NCBI GenBank assembly: GCA_035532035.1
Contig: DATKRS010000011.1
Coordinates: 62,001 to 126,000, forward strand
Direction: 5' to 3'
Source of the DNA: Candidatus Dormiibacterota bacterium
GTDB lineage: Bacteria > Vulcanimicrobiota > Vulcanimicrobiia > Vulcanimicrobiales > Vulcanimicrobiaceae
DNA: 64,000 nt
Shown here one piece after another: positions 41,118 to 49,559 of this stretch. Position 1 is the first letter of the stretch. Each line of letters begins with the position of its first letter. The notes under the pieces are model-generated. The model had not been told where the DNA came from. It ran no database searches and was given only the letters and a program-made list of their open reading frames with translations. A program made the translations under genes and the position numbers.

Positions 41118-42635
41118 CTACGTATTGTCCTTGATGAACAGCAAGCCGTCGTTGTAATCCAAATAGAAGAGGTACTCTTTAAGCACGTTGCGCCCGATGA
41201 TGCCGTCGTAATCGGGATCCTGGAAGGTCTGGTTGCTGTCCGGAACGACCACTTGCCCGGTGCGGTACCCAAGCGGCCCGAAGATCATGTTCTGGACGTC
41301 GTAGATCTGGCTGTGCACGTCGCCGGCGACCGATTCGAAGATGAGATCCTGCGGCGACGCCTCTCCGGTCCGCAGCGCGACGCCGGCCCGCGGCAGCCTG
41401 TCGAGGTAATGGTGGTAGAGAAGGGTTCCGAAGCCGCCGGTATCGAGCAAGAACGAGCCCGCAACGCCCTCGAAGCTCGCGCCGACGCGGGGCACGCAGT
41501 CGTCCATTTGTATCGGCATCGCGCGTACGCCGAGGGCATGCGGATCGAAGCCCGACCAGGGGTTGAGCGTTACTTGCCGCGTCTTGAAATCGAAGCCGAC
41601 GATGGCGCTCGCGAGAAAATCACATCCGAGAAGTCCGACCACGTGAGCGTGCGGGCCCGAGCTGAGCGTCATCGGGGCGACCGAGAACGCGACGCGGTGG
41701 ACGTGGACGTTGCCGAACGTGACGTCGGATGCGACGGCTTCGCCGCCGGAGATCGTCAAACCCAGCCGGCGCGCCGCCCCTTCATCGAGGAGCAGCTCCG
41801 ACGATCCCGTGTCTAGCGTAAAGTCGAGCGTCTGGCCGTTGATCTGCACGCCGACGACGAAGCCGTCGTCGTGCGTAAAACGTGCGGCTAAGCGAACCGG
41901 ACCGTTCTGCAGGCTAAACATGGGCGTCGTGGTGGGCATGGTGACGGCGGCCGGATCAACGGTAGGCGTGCTCGCGAACGACGTCGTGCGCACCTCTTCG
42001 TCGTCCGCCGGATCCCCGTCGCTGAGGTGCAGGTCGAATGCAACGGTCTTTCCGAACGCCGTGCGGTAATCCGCGTACGTCGTGACGTGCCGGCGTCGAT
42101 CGACCTCGAACGTGACGACGCGATCGACCCGAAACGTCTGCGCGTTGATGTATTCGTACTGGTCTTGGCCTCCGGGCGGGTTCGCCTCGACGACGTACTC
42201 GCTCGGCGAGCCTTGCGTCAACCCGAGCACGCGCACGTGAAACTGGGGATCGGCGACGTGCTGCCATGCCAAGGAATTCGGATCGGCCGTGTCGTGGAAT
42301 CCGCTCTCGAGCATCACGATGCCGTTCTCGTCGCGAAACCAGTTCTGCCCGTGATACGTGCCCCAGGATTGCGTCAGACCCAAGCCTTCTTGCTCGATCG
42401 TGACCGAATCGTTCCCGACGATCTGCGTCATGCGCAGCATCTTCCAATCGCTTCCGCTCACCTGGCGTATAACGAGATACGATCCCGACGCCAACGTGCC
42501 CGCCGCCGCGTTCGCTTTTGCCAACAACTGCGCCGCCGTCACGGCGGTGGGGAGGTATGGGGTGTCGGCAGCCGTTCGCGAGAACGCGAGCGTGCCAAAA
42601 ACGACGATCAGCCCTGCTACGAACCCGATTCGCAC
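41118..42635 (-). CDS. exported aspartyl protease with two DTG motifs
   Basis: 505 residues. A leader (MRIGFVAGLIVVFGTLAFSRT) is followed by an N-terminal domain of about 220 residues of LolA/outer-membrane-like beta sheet (QQVSGSDW...; YRTAFGKTVAFD). Two pepsin-like halves follow: FTLDTGSSELLLD near residue 265, and SFLLDTGGFGTLL near 415, each with a downstream hydrophobic-hydrophobic-Gly (VGLLGCDFLA; DGIIGRNVL) as in retropepsins. A single chain with two DTG sites recalls eukaryotic pepsins. The GTG at 42635, after GGAG, is the best start because the leader begins there. Confidence 0.8.
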   Translation of the reverse strand: MRIGFVAGLIVVFGTLAFSRTAADTPYLPTAVTAAQLLAKANAAAGTLASGSYLVIRQVSGSDWKMLRMTQIVGNDSVTIEQEGLGLTQSWGTYHGQNWFRDENGIVMLESGFHDTADPNSLAWQHVADPQFHVRVLGLTQGSPSEYVVEANPPGGQDQYEYINAQTFRVDRVVTFEVDRRRHVTTYADYRTAFGKTVAFDLHLSDGDPADDEEVRTTSFASTPTVDPAAVTMPTTTPMFSLQNGPVRLAARFTHDDGFVVGVQINGQTLDFTLDTGSSELLLDEGAARRLGLTISGGEAVASDVTFGNVHVHRVAFSVAPMTLSSGPHAHVVGLLGCDFLASAIVGFDFKTRQVTLNPWSGFDPHALGVRAMPIQMDDCVPRVGASFEGVAGSFLLDTGGFGTLLYHHYLDRLPRAGVALRTGEASPQDLIFESVAGDVHSQIYDVQNMIFGPLGYRTGQVVVPDSNQTFQDPDYDGIIGRNVLKEYLFYLDYNDGLLFIKDNT

Positions 42636-42655
42636 GAGCGCCTCCAGTCTCTCGC

Positions 42656-43531
42656 TCAGGATACGCTCGCGGGCGCTCGCCTCCTCTCCCGCCGGATGCA
42701 GCGCTCGACGCCGTGCCACTCGGCCAGCCACGAGGAGCGCGCCTTCGCGACGGCGCGCCGCTCGACGGCGGCGATCGCCCCAGCGGCGAACGCGTGTTTC
42801 GGATCGGCGGAGAACTCACGCAGCCGCCGCGCCGCCCCTGCCGCGTCGTGCTCTTCGCCAAGTACGTCCTGCAGGCGCACGACGCACTTCGCCACGCGCC
42901 GCGGCGGAGACATGTCGATGGGGGCCAGCGCCTCGAGCGCATAGCGCAGATGCTTGGCCGCGATGCGCACTGCATGCAGCGCTTCGTCACTCGGTCCGGG
43001 CCCGCACCGGCGCACCCGCTTGCGCAAGCGCTTGTAGACGTCCTCGAGCACCGGCACAATCAGCGTCCTCGCCCGATCCGCCGCACGAGCCGCGAGCACC
43101 GGCGGCTCGGCTGCGCCCTGCAGCGCACGCATGACCTCGCCGTACTCTCTGCTGCGCCGCGTTGCAGCGATCCGGTCGTATGCCTCCCGGCGCCGTTGTT
43201 CGAAGAGCGCGAGAATCTCGCCGGCGCTGGGGCGATCGGCGGGGTCGATATCGGCGAGCGCCGCGCGCATGCGCTCGACCATGACGTCGGCGTCGCGCGC
43301 CTCCGAGAGCTCGTCGCTCAATCCGCGCAACGTCTCGCGCACGTTTCGCGCCCAGCCGGGATCGAGCGCGGTTTCGAACGTGCGCAACGCCGAGCGCAAC
43401 CGGCGCACCGCGACGCGAGCGTCGTGCACGATCTCGGGATCGGCGCTGCCGCGCTCGAGCTGCAGATCGCAGGCCGAAAAATCCTCGACGTAGCCCGAAA
43501 GCGTCGCGTGGAGGAACGCTCCGACGCGCAG
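42656..43531 (-). CDS. CHAD-domain protein (non-canonical start)
   Basis: Helical protein with the CHAD motif VHDARVAVRRLRSALRTFE, a second His-centred helix DEALHAVRIAAKHLRYALE and KCVVRLQDVLGEEHD, which bind polyphosphate. CHAD domains need about 30 residues before the first motif, and in-frame sequence with the expected helix (GAFLHATLSGYVEDFSA) continues upstream. No ATG/GTG/TTG occurs there before the thymidine kinase stop; the only plausible initiator is the CTG at 43531, three bases from that stop. Starting at the GTG 43429 would delete the first half-helix. The role may be polyphosphate granule binding. Confidence 0.75.
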   Translation of the reverse strand: MRVGAFLHATLSGYVEDFSACDLQLERGSADPEIVHDARVAVRRLRSALRTFETALDPGWARNVRETLRGLSDELSEARDADVMVERMRAALADIDPADRPSAGEILALFEQRRREAYDRIAATRRSREYGEVMRALQGAAEPPVLAARAADRARTLIVPVLEDVYKRLRKRVRRCGPGPSDEALHAVRIAAKHLRYALEALAPIDMSPPRRVAKCVVRLQDVLGEEHDAAGAARRLREFSADPKHAFAAGAIAAVERRAVAKARSSWLAEWHGVERCIRRERRRAPASVS

Positions 43532-43532
43532 A

Positions 43533-44096
43533 TCACGCTTCGCGATAGAAACAGCTCCCGCAGACTTGAACGTAGTGGTGCTTCCCTTCGATGCCGATCT
43601 GCTCTCCCTCGGTGACGCGTTTCCCCTGCGCGTCGATCCGCACGTTCATCGTCGCCTTCTTCCCGCACGCACATACGGTCTTGAGCTCCTCGATGCTATC
43701 TGCGAGCGTCAAGAGGTACGCGGAGCCGGGAAACGGCTCGCCGCGAAAATCGCTGCGCAAGCCGTAGCAGATCACGGGCACCCCCAGCTCGTGCGCGGCG
43801 CGATGAAGCTGGCGGACCTGCTCGGCCGTGAGAAACTGCGCTTCGTCGACGAGAATGCACGCCGCGTCGCTTGCCTCCTTGACGCCGGCGAAGAAATCGA
43901 ACGTCGTGTCGTACGTTGCCGCGCCGCGCTGCGGACCGAGACGAGACGTGATGATTCCCACGCCGTAGCGATCGTCCAAAACCGACGTGAAGATCCACAC
44001 CGGGCGGCCGTGCTCTCCGTAGTTGTACGCGACCTGCAGGAGTGCCGTCGACTTGCCGGCATTCATCGCCGAGTAGCGGAAGTAGAGTTTTGCCAT
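43533..44096 (-). CDS. tdk: thymidine kinase
   Basis: 187 residues of the type II bacterial/viral thymidine kinase. Walker A is YSAMNAGKST (8-17), Walker B ILVDEAQFL, the lasso region CYGLRSDFRGEPFPGSAYLL, and a zinc site in CACGKKAT and VCGSCFYREA. It phosphorylates thymidine with ATP. The ATG overlaps the preceding MFS gene stop (TAATG), so the two are likely co-translated. Confidence 0.95.
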   Translation of the reverse strand: MAKLYFRYSAMNAGKSTALLQVAYNYGEHGRPVWIFTSVLDDRYGVGIITSRLGPQRGAATYDTTFDFFAGVKEASDAACILVDEAQFLTAEQVRQLHRAAHELGVPVICYGLRSDFRGEPFPGSAYLLTLADSIEELKTVCACGKKATMNVRIDAQGKRVTEGEQIGIEGKHHYVQVCGSCFYREA

Positions 44097-45256
44097 TAGC
44101 CCCGCGCCTGCCCGCGGGCGCGCGCCGCGACGATGAAGAGCGGCAGCGAGGCGATCTGCAACGCGACCGAAAAGATCACGACCGCGAGCAGCGAGCGATC
44201 GTAGAGCGCCCCCATCGCCGCACTGCCGGCGAACCACGCGATACCGTAGATGCCGTCGAACGTGCCCAGCGCCGTCGCACGCTGCGCGGCCGGAATCAGC
44301 CCCGAGACGATCGACGGAAGCAGCGTCTCCTGGGCGGCCATGCCGAGCCCCCACAGGACCACGCCCGCGATCGCCATCGGCTCGTTGCCGAGAAAACACA
44401 GCGGCGCGAAAAACGCCGCCAGCGCAAAGGCGCCGAGCACCGTCGTAAGCGGGGAGCGGTCGTAGAACCGGCCGAAGAACGGCGCGCCAACGGCGCCGAC
44501 GAGCATCGCGACGGCATAAAGGATGGGAATGAAGTGGTTCGCGATGACGTGCGCTTTGCTAAAGTGGAACGACACGAGTGCGAAATCCGCGAACCCTGCC
44601 GCAACGCATGCTCCGGCTCCGGCGTAGATCCAATAGGCACGGCCGAAATGCTCGATGCGTGGCGCCGGGTGCGGCTCGAGATCGCGCGGTGAGGGATACT
44701 GCGCGCGCGCGAACGTCAGTGCGAGGAGCGCCAGGACGCCGGGGATCGCGAGCACGCCGAATGCGCCTGCGAATCCACCCTGGAATGCAAGCACCGCCGC
44801 GACGAGCAGCGGGCCGACCGTCGCCCCGGCTTGATCCATCGACTCGTGGAAGCCGAATACCCAGCCCTGGCCGATCTGCGAGCCGGCATGAGCGAGCATG
44901 GCCGAGACCGCCGGTTTGCGAATGCCGCGCCCGAAGCGCTCCCCGACGAGCAGCGCCCCGGCCGCCGGCCACGCGTGCGCGAGCGCGAGCGCAGGAACGC
45001 TGAGCACGTTGACCCCGTAGCCGAGAAACGTGATCGGCCAATACCGGCGCGTGCGGTCCGCCACGACTCCGCTGACGATGCGAAAGCCGTACCCGATGAG
45101 CTCTCCAAGGCCGGCGATGAGCCCGACGATCAACCCCGTCGCACCGAGGTGAGCGAGAAACGGGCCGGCGATGCTGCGACCGCCCTCGTACGTCATGTCG
45201 GCGAAGAGGCTGACGACGCCGATGATGAATACGAAGCGGAATGGCGTCGGCTTCAT
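44096..45256 (-). CDS. MFS transporter
   Basis: 386 residues with about 12 transmembrane segments. The N-terminal SLFADMTYEGGRSIAGPFLAHLG and the loop VSGVVADRTRRYW after TM2-3 mark a major facilitator, but no substrate motif is clear. The ATG at 45256 directly faces the divergent MFS start (CATATG). The stop overlaps tdk. Confidence 0.85.
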   Translation of the reverse strand: MKPTPFRFVFIIGVVSLFADMTYEGGRSIAGPFLAHLGATGLIVGLIAGLGELIGYGFRIVSGVVADRTRRYWPITFLGYGVNVLSVPALALAHAWPAAGALLVGERFGRGIRKPAVSAMLAHAGSQIGQGWVFGFHESMDQAGATVGPLLVAAVLAFQGGFAGAFGVLAIPGVLALLALTFARAQYPSPRDLEPHPAPRIEHFGRAYWIYAGAGACVAAGFADFALVSFHFSKAHVIANHFIPILYAVAMLVGAVGAPFFGRFYDRSPLTTVLGAFALAAFFAPLCFLGNEPMAIAGVVLWGLGMAAQETLLPSIVSGLIPAAQRATALGTFDGIYGIAWFAGSAAMGALYDRSLLAVVIFSVALQIASLPLFIVAARARGQARG

Positions 45257-45274
45257 ATGAAGAAGAGAGCTGCG

Positions 45275-46513
45275 ATGACGTCTCGCAGATACCTGGTCTT
45301 TGCACTGATGTTCGCGGGCATCTTCATCAACTATATGGACCGGGTGAACTTCTCCGTTTCGATTCCGGCGATTCGACACACGTTCGGCTTCACTCTTCAG
45401 CAAATCGGAGCGATCGGGTTCGCATGGGCGATCGTTTATGCAATCTTCAACTTTCCCGGCGGCTGGCTCGTCGACCGGCTCGGCCTGCGCTGGGGACTCG
45501 TGGTGACGCTCGGATGGTGGTCGGTCTTCACGATTCTCACGCCGTTCGCCGGATCGCTCGCGGCCTGGTACCTCGTGCGCGGCCTCATGGGCGCCGGTGA
45601 GGCGCCGATTTGGCCGCTCAACGCGAAGTGCGCAAATACATGGGCTCGGCCCTCAGAGCGATCGACGCTCTACACGTGGGCGGGCTCCGGCCAGTTCCTC
45701 GGGCCGGCGGTGGGGACGCTGCTCGCCGGCCTCATTCTCGTGAGGTTCGGCTGGCAGTGGACGTTCATCGTCTTCGGTGCGGCGGGATTGCTGCTTCTTC
45801 CGCTTTGGATCGGCATCGTTCGCGACCATCCCGATCACGCACATCAGCGCGCCGACTGGCCCGGCATCAAAGCCGTCATCTTTAGCCGGACCGGCCTCGG
45901 GATGCTGTTCGTCTATCTGACGTTCGGCTACATCCTCTTCACATTTTTGTATTGGGTGCCGAGCTACATGTACTACACGTTCCACATGAGCATTCTCAAG
46001 AGCTCGGCGTGGGCGAGCCTCGGCGGGTTGCTCGGCTTCCTCGGCTTCATCATCTCCGGCCCATTCAACGACTGGCTCGTTCGCCGCTTCGACCGCCTCA
46101 CCGCACGGCGCATCGGCTCGTGCCTTCCGATGATCTTCGCGGTCGCGTGCGTCGTCGCATCGCTCTTCAGCGCGCGCGCCGCGCTCGCGGGCGAGACCGC
46201 GGTTCTTCTCGGGCTGGCACAGCTCCTCATGAACGTCACCGTCGGTGCTTGGGCAGTCAACGTTCTCGACATCTCACCGAATCAAGCCTCGACGGGTTTC
46301 GTCTACGGCATCTACAACGGTGCGCTCAACGTCATGGGCGCGCTCAACTCGCTCATCCTGACGTGGCTCGCGACGCGCTACGGCTTTCCGATGGCGTTCG
46401 GCAGCGCGGTCGTCTTCATGCTCGTCTTCCTCGCGAGCATGCTCCTCGTGGTCGATCGCCGCAGTTACACGCGGCTGATCGATCACGCCGGGCTGGCGCG
46501 CGCTCCGCGTTGA
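45275..46513 (+). CDS. MFS transporter, anion:cation symporter (ACS) family
   Basis: 412 residues, 12 transmembrane segments. The pattern INYMDRVNFSVSIPAIR in TM1 and FNFPGGWLVDRLG after TM2 are typical of ACS members (glucarate, galactonate, hexuronate and phthalate carriers). It probably imports an organic anion with protons. The ATG at 45275 has GAAGAGAG upstream; the ATG at 45257 (in the CATATG with the divergent gene) is an alternative. Confidence 0.88.
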   Translation: MTSRRYLVFALMFAGIFINYMDRVNFSVSIPAIRHTFGFTLQQIGAIGFAWAIVYAIFNFPGGWLVDRLGLRWGLVVTLGWWSVFTILTPFAGSLAAWYLVRGLMGAGEAPIWPLNAKCANTWARPSERSTLYTWAGSGQFLGPAVGTLLAGLILVRFGWQWTFIVFGAAGLLLLPLWIGIVRDHPDHAHQRADWPGIKAVIFSRTGLGMLFVYLTFGYILFTFLYWVPSYMYYTFHMSILKSSAWASLGGLLGFLGFIISGPFNDWLVRRFDRLTARRIGSCLPMIFAVACVVASLFSARAALAGETAVLLGLAQLLMNVTVGAWAVNVLDISPNQASTGFVYGIYNGALNVMGALNSLILTWLATRYGFPMAFGSAVVFMLVFLASMLLVVDRRSYTRLIDHAGLARAPR

Positions 46514-46547
46514 AGAGTTGAGGAGCAACTGGCCTCTTGAGTCTCAA

Positions 46548-46979
46548 TCATCGCACCTCGACGACACGTAGTTCGGGGAATGCGCGCCGGTAAAACGCGG
46601 CGTCGCGCGTCACGAGGCTCCCGACAGCGTAGGCATGGGCACCGATGAGAAAGTCAGCGAGGATACGGCGAGGAATGCCTGCGCCCGATGCCTTGCGCCG
46701 GCAAGCGTACGCACCGAACGCGACGCCGGCGTGCGCCCAAACGTCGAGCGCGAGCGCAGTATCTATCGCAATTCCTGACAAACGCAACACCTCATCGATG
46801 TCGTTACGATGAACGGCCGGCGACGCACGCAGCTCCGCATAGACTGCTGCGCAGATCACGACGCCGCTATTTCGGCTCGCTGATTCGATCGCCCGCAACG
46901 CAGCGTCGGCGGCCAACGAGGTGCCGGCACCCAAATCGATCACGATGTTCGTGTCAAGCGCGGTCATCGTAGTCATCAT
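46548..46979 (-). CDS. vapC: PIN-domain toxin (VapC-like ribonuclease)
   Basis: About 143 residues. PIN acidic residues are Asp in MTALDTNIVIDL, Glu in AAVYAELRA, and Asp in RRILADFLIGAHA, which would coordinate Mg2+ and cut RNA. It overlaps the AbrB-type antitoxin gene by up to 26 bases. Three closely spaced in-frame ATGs (46979, 46976, 46967) leave the exact start open. It forms a VapBC toxin-antitoxin module. Confidence 0.88.
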   Translation of the reverse strand: MMTTMTALDTNIVIDLGAGTSLAADAALRAIESASRNSGVVICAAVYAELRASPAVHRNDIDEVLRLSGIAIDTALALDVWAHAGVAFGAYACRRKASGAGIPRRILADFLIGAHAYAVGSLVTRDAAFYRRAFPELRVVEVR

Positions 46980-47226
46980 GACCTCGGACGTCGCGAAGCC
47001 ACGTGTCAATTTCGGCGGCCTCCAAGCCTTCGCCGGCTCTCCATGTGCCGACGAGCGGGGCCAATCGCTCGCGAACGGCCGGAGGGGCCACCGTGACCGT
47101 GCCGTCGTCTTGAACCTCAAAGCGAAGATCGTCGCCGGGGCCGACGTGAAACAGAGCACTGATGCCGGCGGGCAGCGTCAACTGGTTCTTACTCGTAATC
47201 CTTGCTTTGAACTCCTTACCACTCAT
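46954..47226 (-). CDS. vapB: AbrB/SpoVT-type antitoxin (VapB-like)
   Basis: 90 residues. The swapped-hairpin DNA-binding domain is FKARITSKNQLTLPAGISA (about 6-24) with DLRFEVQDDGTVTV. The C-terminal half (EIDTWLRDVRGHDDYDDR) should wrap the toxin. It would repress its own promoter, lying in the 295-base region upstream. Confidence 0.9.
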   Translation of the reverse strand: MSGKEFKARITSKNQLTLPAGISALFHVGPGDDLRFEVQDDGTVTVAPPAVRERLAPLVGTWRAGEGLEAAEIDTWLRDVRGHDDYDDRA

Positions 47227-47521
47227 CCCTTACAAGATAGCCATTCTCGCTGCTGTCGTCAACGCCCCGGCGCGTCGTCGAGGTCGTCGCCACTGAAGGA
47301 CAGCTCCTCACGGAGGTGCATCGGCGCAACGTGCGCGATCCCGTGGGGGGGACGGCGCGCAAAAAAGTGAGCGCGTAAACGAGTGAACGTCTGCAGTTAA
47401 AGCGGCCTCCGCGGGCAGGACGCGCTGGCGCACAGGACGCGCGAGTGCATAAGCGAACAGGCGCCCTTCATGTGAGGCGTGCTAGCGTCAGCATTGCCTC
47501 GTTTGCGTGCGAGGAGGAGCA
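47227..47521. other. intergenic region between vapB and the lipoprotein gene
   Basis: No gene of its own is supported, apart from the short SSB-tail-like relic at 47259-47321. It probably carries the vapBC promoter (minus strand) and the promoter of the lipoprotein gene (plus strand), but no strong match to -35/-10 elements was found. The ribosome binding site GGAGGAGCA lies just before 47522. Confidence 0.5.
47259..47321 (-). pseudogene. short relic resembling the SSB acidic C-terminal tail
   Basis: On the minus strand this stretch would encode MHLREELSFSGDDLDDAPGR and stop. The core FSGDDLDD equals the tail of the ssb product in this window, and over the 30 bases compared (47271-47300 against 50651-50680) 25 match. 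It may be a leftover of recombination at ssb. Function as a gene is unlikely. Confidence 0.4.
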
Positions 47522-48925
47522 ATGAGGACCCGTTCTATCGTGGCCGGCGTCGTCGCTGCGGCGGTACTCGCAGCGTGTACGAGCACGGGCACGGCGTACA
47601 ATCCACCCTTCGGCGGGAACATCGTGACAGTCGTCATCTCGGGATCCGCGACCGTTGCATACCAGACGAGTCCGCATTCGCCGTGGAAGCTGCTCGCACC
47701 GGGCCAGACGACGTTCGAGACGACGAATGGCACGGCGTACGGCGTCGCCTATACCTGTCCCGATATACTTCCGGCGCAAAGGGGAACGGGAGTTCGCCCG
47801 CAACGAGTGGGGTGGCAGCCGACGGCCGTCATCCAATCGACGACGCAGGAGTTCAACACGGTTCCGATTCCCTGCAGCCTGCCGCAATACGCGACCCTTT
47901 CGGGAACGTACGACGCGACGGCAATCGCAAACACGGTCGGCGTCGACGTCGACGACCAGGCTACTCCAACCAACGCTACCAGCGGCAGCTACTCGATGAC
48001 CGTACCGGTCGCGACGCAGGACGTCCTCAGCTTTGCATATGACGTGAATCTCAACGTGCTCGCCGTCAAGACGTATCCGAACGTCGACGTTACGGCAAGC
48101 GGCGCGACGCAAAACATCGTATACTCGGCCGGCGACGCCGTCGGCGCGAACAAGACCGTGTCCTGGACGAATAATCCGCCCTGGACTGGCGAGACGCAGG
48201 GCTATACCGTCTCGTTCGGCGACCTCTGGCACCAGCTCAGCCTCGCAAACGCTCCTTACCCCACCCCGACGGTTACGTATCCGACAATCGCTGCCGGAGA
48301 CGTCAGCGCAAACGATTTCTACACCGCTGACGGAACAGCGTATATTTTCGGCTCAGGATCCACGAACCTCGTCGAGGCGATGCAATACGGGGCGTCGCTG
48401 CCGTCGAGCATGGAGATGCCGGACGTGTGGAACGCGAACGGCCCCGACGTCACCTCGCAGCCGCAGTATACGCTCGATTTCAACGGTCTGCACGCTCCGC
48501 GCGGCGGCGTCAGCGGTTACCTGATAAGTCAGCCGTGGTATTCAGGCAACGGTCAGGACGGCTGGAATCTCGCTTTCGTGTCCGACGGTTTCCTCAAAGC
48601 GACGCGGTCGACGTATACCTTTCCGAACATCACGCTCGCCGGCTTCTCATCGATGACCGTGCCGACAGGCGACACGATTTCGTGGCAGCTCTCCGCCGTC
48701 GACTTCTCCGGCGTTTTCCTCGGCGAACTCGTGTACGTCGCCGTGGTGCTCGACCAACGACACGGCGCCGGTGCGCAGTCGGTAAACGCGCACCATATGC
48801 CTGCGCCGCTCTCCGCAATGTATCCGCTCTCAAAAGGAAGCACGAACTCGACGTCAGGCATGGGCTACATTTCGGCAGCTAGCGGCTGTACGACGGAGGG
48901 CACCGGCGCCGCCTGCGGCCAGTAG
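47522..48925 (+). CDS. large lipoprotein, unknown function
   Basis: 467 residues. The leader MRTRSIVAGVVAAAVLAAC ends in a lipobox (LAAC). The mature part is rich in Thr, Ser, Gly and aromatic residues and predicted beta strands, with repeated segments such as SGSATVAYQTSP and ATLSGTYDATAIANTVG. No known catalytic motif was recognised. The two Cys near the C-terminus (SGCTTEGTGAACGQ) could form a disulfide. It has an unusually strong ribosome binding site (GGAGGAG). It may be a surface beta protein. Confidence 0.75.
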   Translation: MRTRSIVAGVVAAAVLAACTSTGTAYNPPFGGNIVTVVISGSATVAYQTSPHSPWKLLAPGQTTFETTNGTAYGVAYTCPDILPAQRGTGVRPQRVGWQPTAVIQSTTQEFNTVPIPCSLPQYATLSGTYDATAIANTVGVDVDDQATPTNATSGSYSMTVPVATQDVLSFAYDVNLNVLAVKTYPNVDVTASGATQNIVYSAGDAVGANKTVSWTNNPPWTGETQGYTVSFGDLWHQLSLANAPYPTPTVTYPTIAAGDVSANDFYTADGTAYIFGSGSTNLVEAMQYGASLPSSMEMPDVWNANGPDVTSQPQYTLDFNGLHAPRGGVSGYLISQPWYSGNGQDGWNLAFVSDGFLKATRSTYTFPNITLAGFSSMTVPTGDTISWQLSAVDFSGVFLGELVYVAVVLDQRHGAGAQSVNAHHMPAPLSAMYPLSKGSTNSTSGMGYISAASGCTTEGTGAACGQ

Positions 48926-48952
48926 GCGAGCCCACTCCTTGGCGTTGTCCCT

Positions 48953-48966
48953 AGAACGCTAGAACG
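48953..48966 (+). repeat. 14-bp direct repeat, left copy
   Basis: AGAACGCTAGAACG occurs here and again at 50633-50646, enclosing the Xre-RES module and its downstream non-coding region. A third partial unit (TAGAACGG) follows directly. Confidence 0.6.
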
Positions 48967-49128
48967 ATAGAACGGCGTTAGTCTCACGTTTTAGGCACAT
49001 TTCGTCCTAACTGGCGAGCACTAGCGGGGATCGCATCGTTAACTTTGTAATACAAAGTAAATAAGCTGTCTACGCCCGACCAAAGCCTAGCGGACCTCAA
49101 CCTTCTCGACCGGCCGGCCACGGGTGCA

Positions 49129-49157
49129 TGGCAATTCCGCCTATGTTGTGCTATATT
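49129..49157 (+). promoter_or_regulatory. promoter of the Xre-RES module
   Basis: TGGCAA (49129-49134) and TATATT (49152-49157) are separated by 17 bases, with TGTGC giving a partly extended -10. It lies 28 bases upstream of the antitoxin ATG at 49185. Confidence 0.5.
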
Positions 49158-49184
49158 ATGGCAGAACAGCCACCAGAGGAACCA

Positions 49185-49559
49185 ATGACAACCATCCTTG
49201 ATCCCGCCCTTGCGATCGCACCTGCTACGGCCCTCAAAGCTGCCGAGCGCGTCGCAGAGCGATGGCACCTCCACCGGCAAGACCTCCCGACGCTCTTAGG
49301 CAGCAAACCGCGCACCGTTCGCTCCTGGTACGAGAATACGCCGGCAGCCCTCGATCAAGACGTCCTCGAGCGCATTGGACACGTCGTCGGGATCTACGAC
49401 GCCCTTCACACCATCTTTGGCGATAGCGACTACGCCGATCGCTGGATTCAGGAGCCCAACCTAGCCTTCGGAGAGAAGAAACCCGCCGATCTCATGCTCT
49501 CGGGCAGCTTTACCGCACTCGTCGACGTGCACCGTTATTTGCAGCAGACATTCGCATGA
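49185..49559 (+). CDS. Xre/MbcA/ParS-type antitoxin
   Basis: 124 residues. The N-terminal half is an Xre-like helix-turn-helix (HRQDLPTLLGSKPRTVRSWYEN). The C-terminal half has the MbcA/ParS toxin-binding features (GIYDALHTIFGDSDYADRWIQEPN and ADLMLSGSFTALVDVHRYL). It should bind its operator as well as neutralise the RES toxin. The ATG at 49185 follows AGAGGA; longer versions from 49128 or 49158 would start inside or before the promoter. Overlaps the toxin gene by ATGA. Confidence 0.9.
   Translation: MTTILDPALAIAPATALKAAERVAERWHLHRQDLPTLLGSKPRTVRSWYENTPAALDQDVLERIGHVVGIYDALHTIFGDSDYADRWIQEPNLAFGEKKPADLMLSGSFTALVDVHRYLQQTFA

Larger units (their letters stand above)
48926..49184. other. intergenic region before the Xre-RES module
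   Basis: It contains three TAGAACG-like units in a row (48952-48975), one of which is the left copy of the 14-bp direct repeat, then a visibly more AT-rich stretch (around 49030-49070) unlike the flanking genes, and the promoter of the antitoxin gene. No protein-coding gene is supported. Confidence 0.55.
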
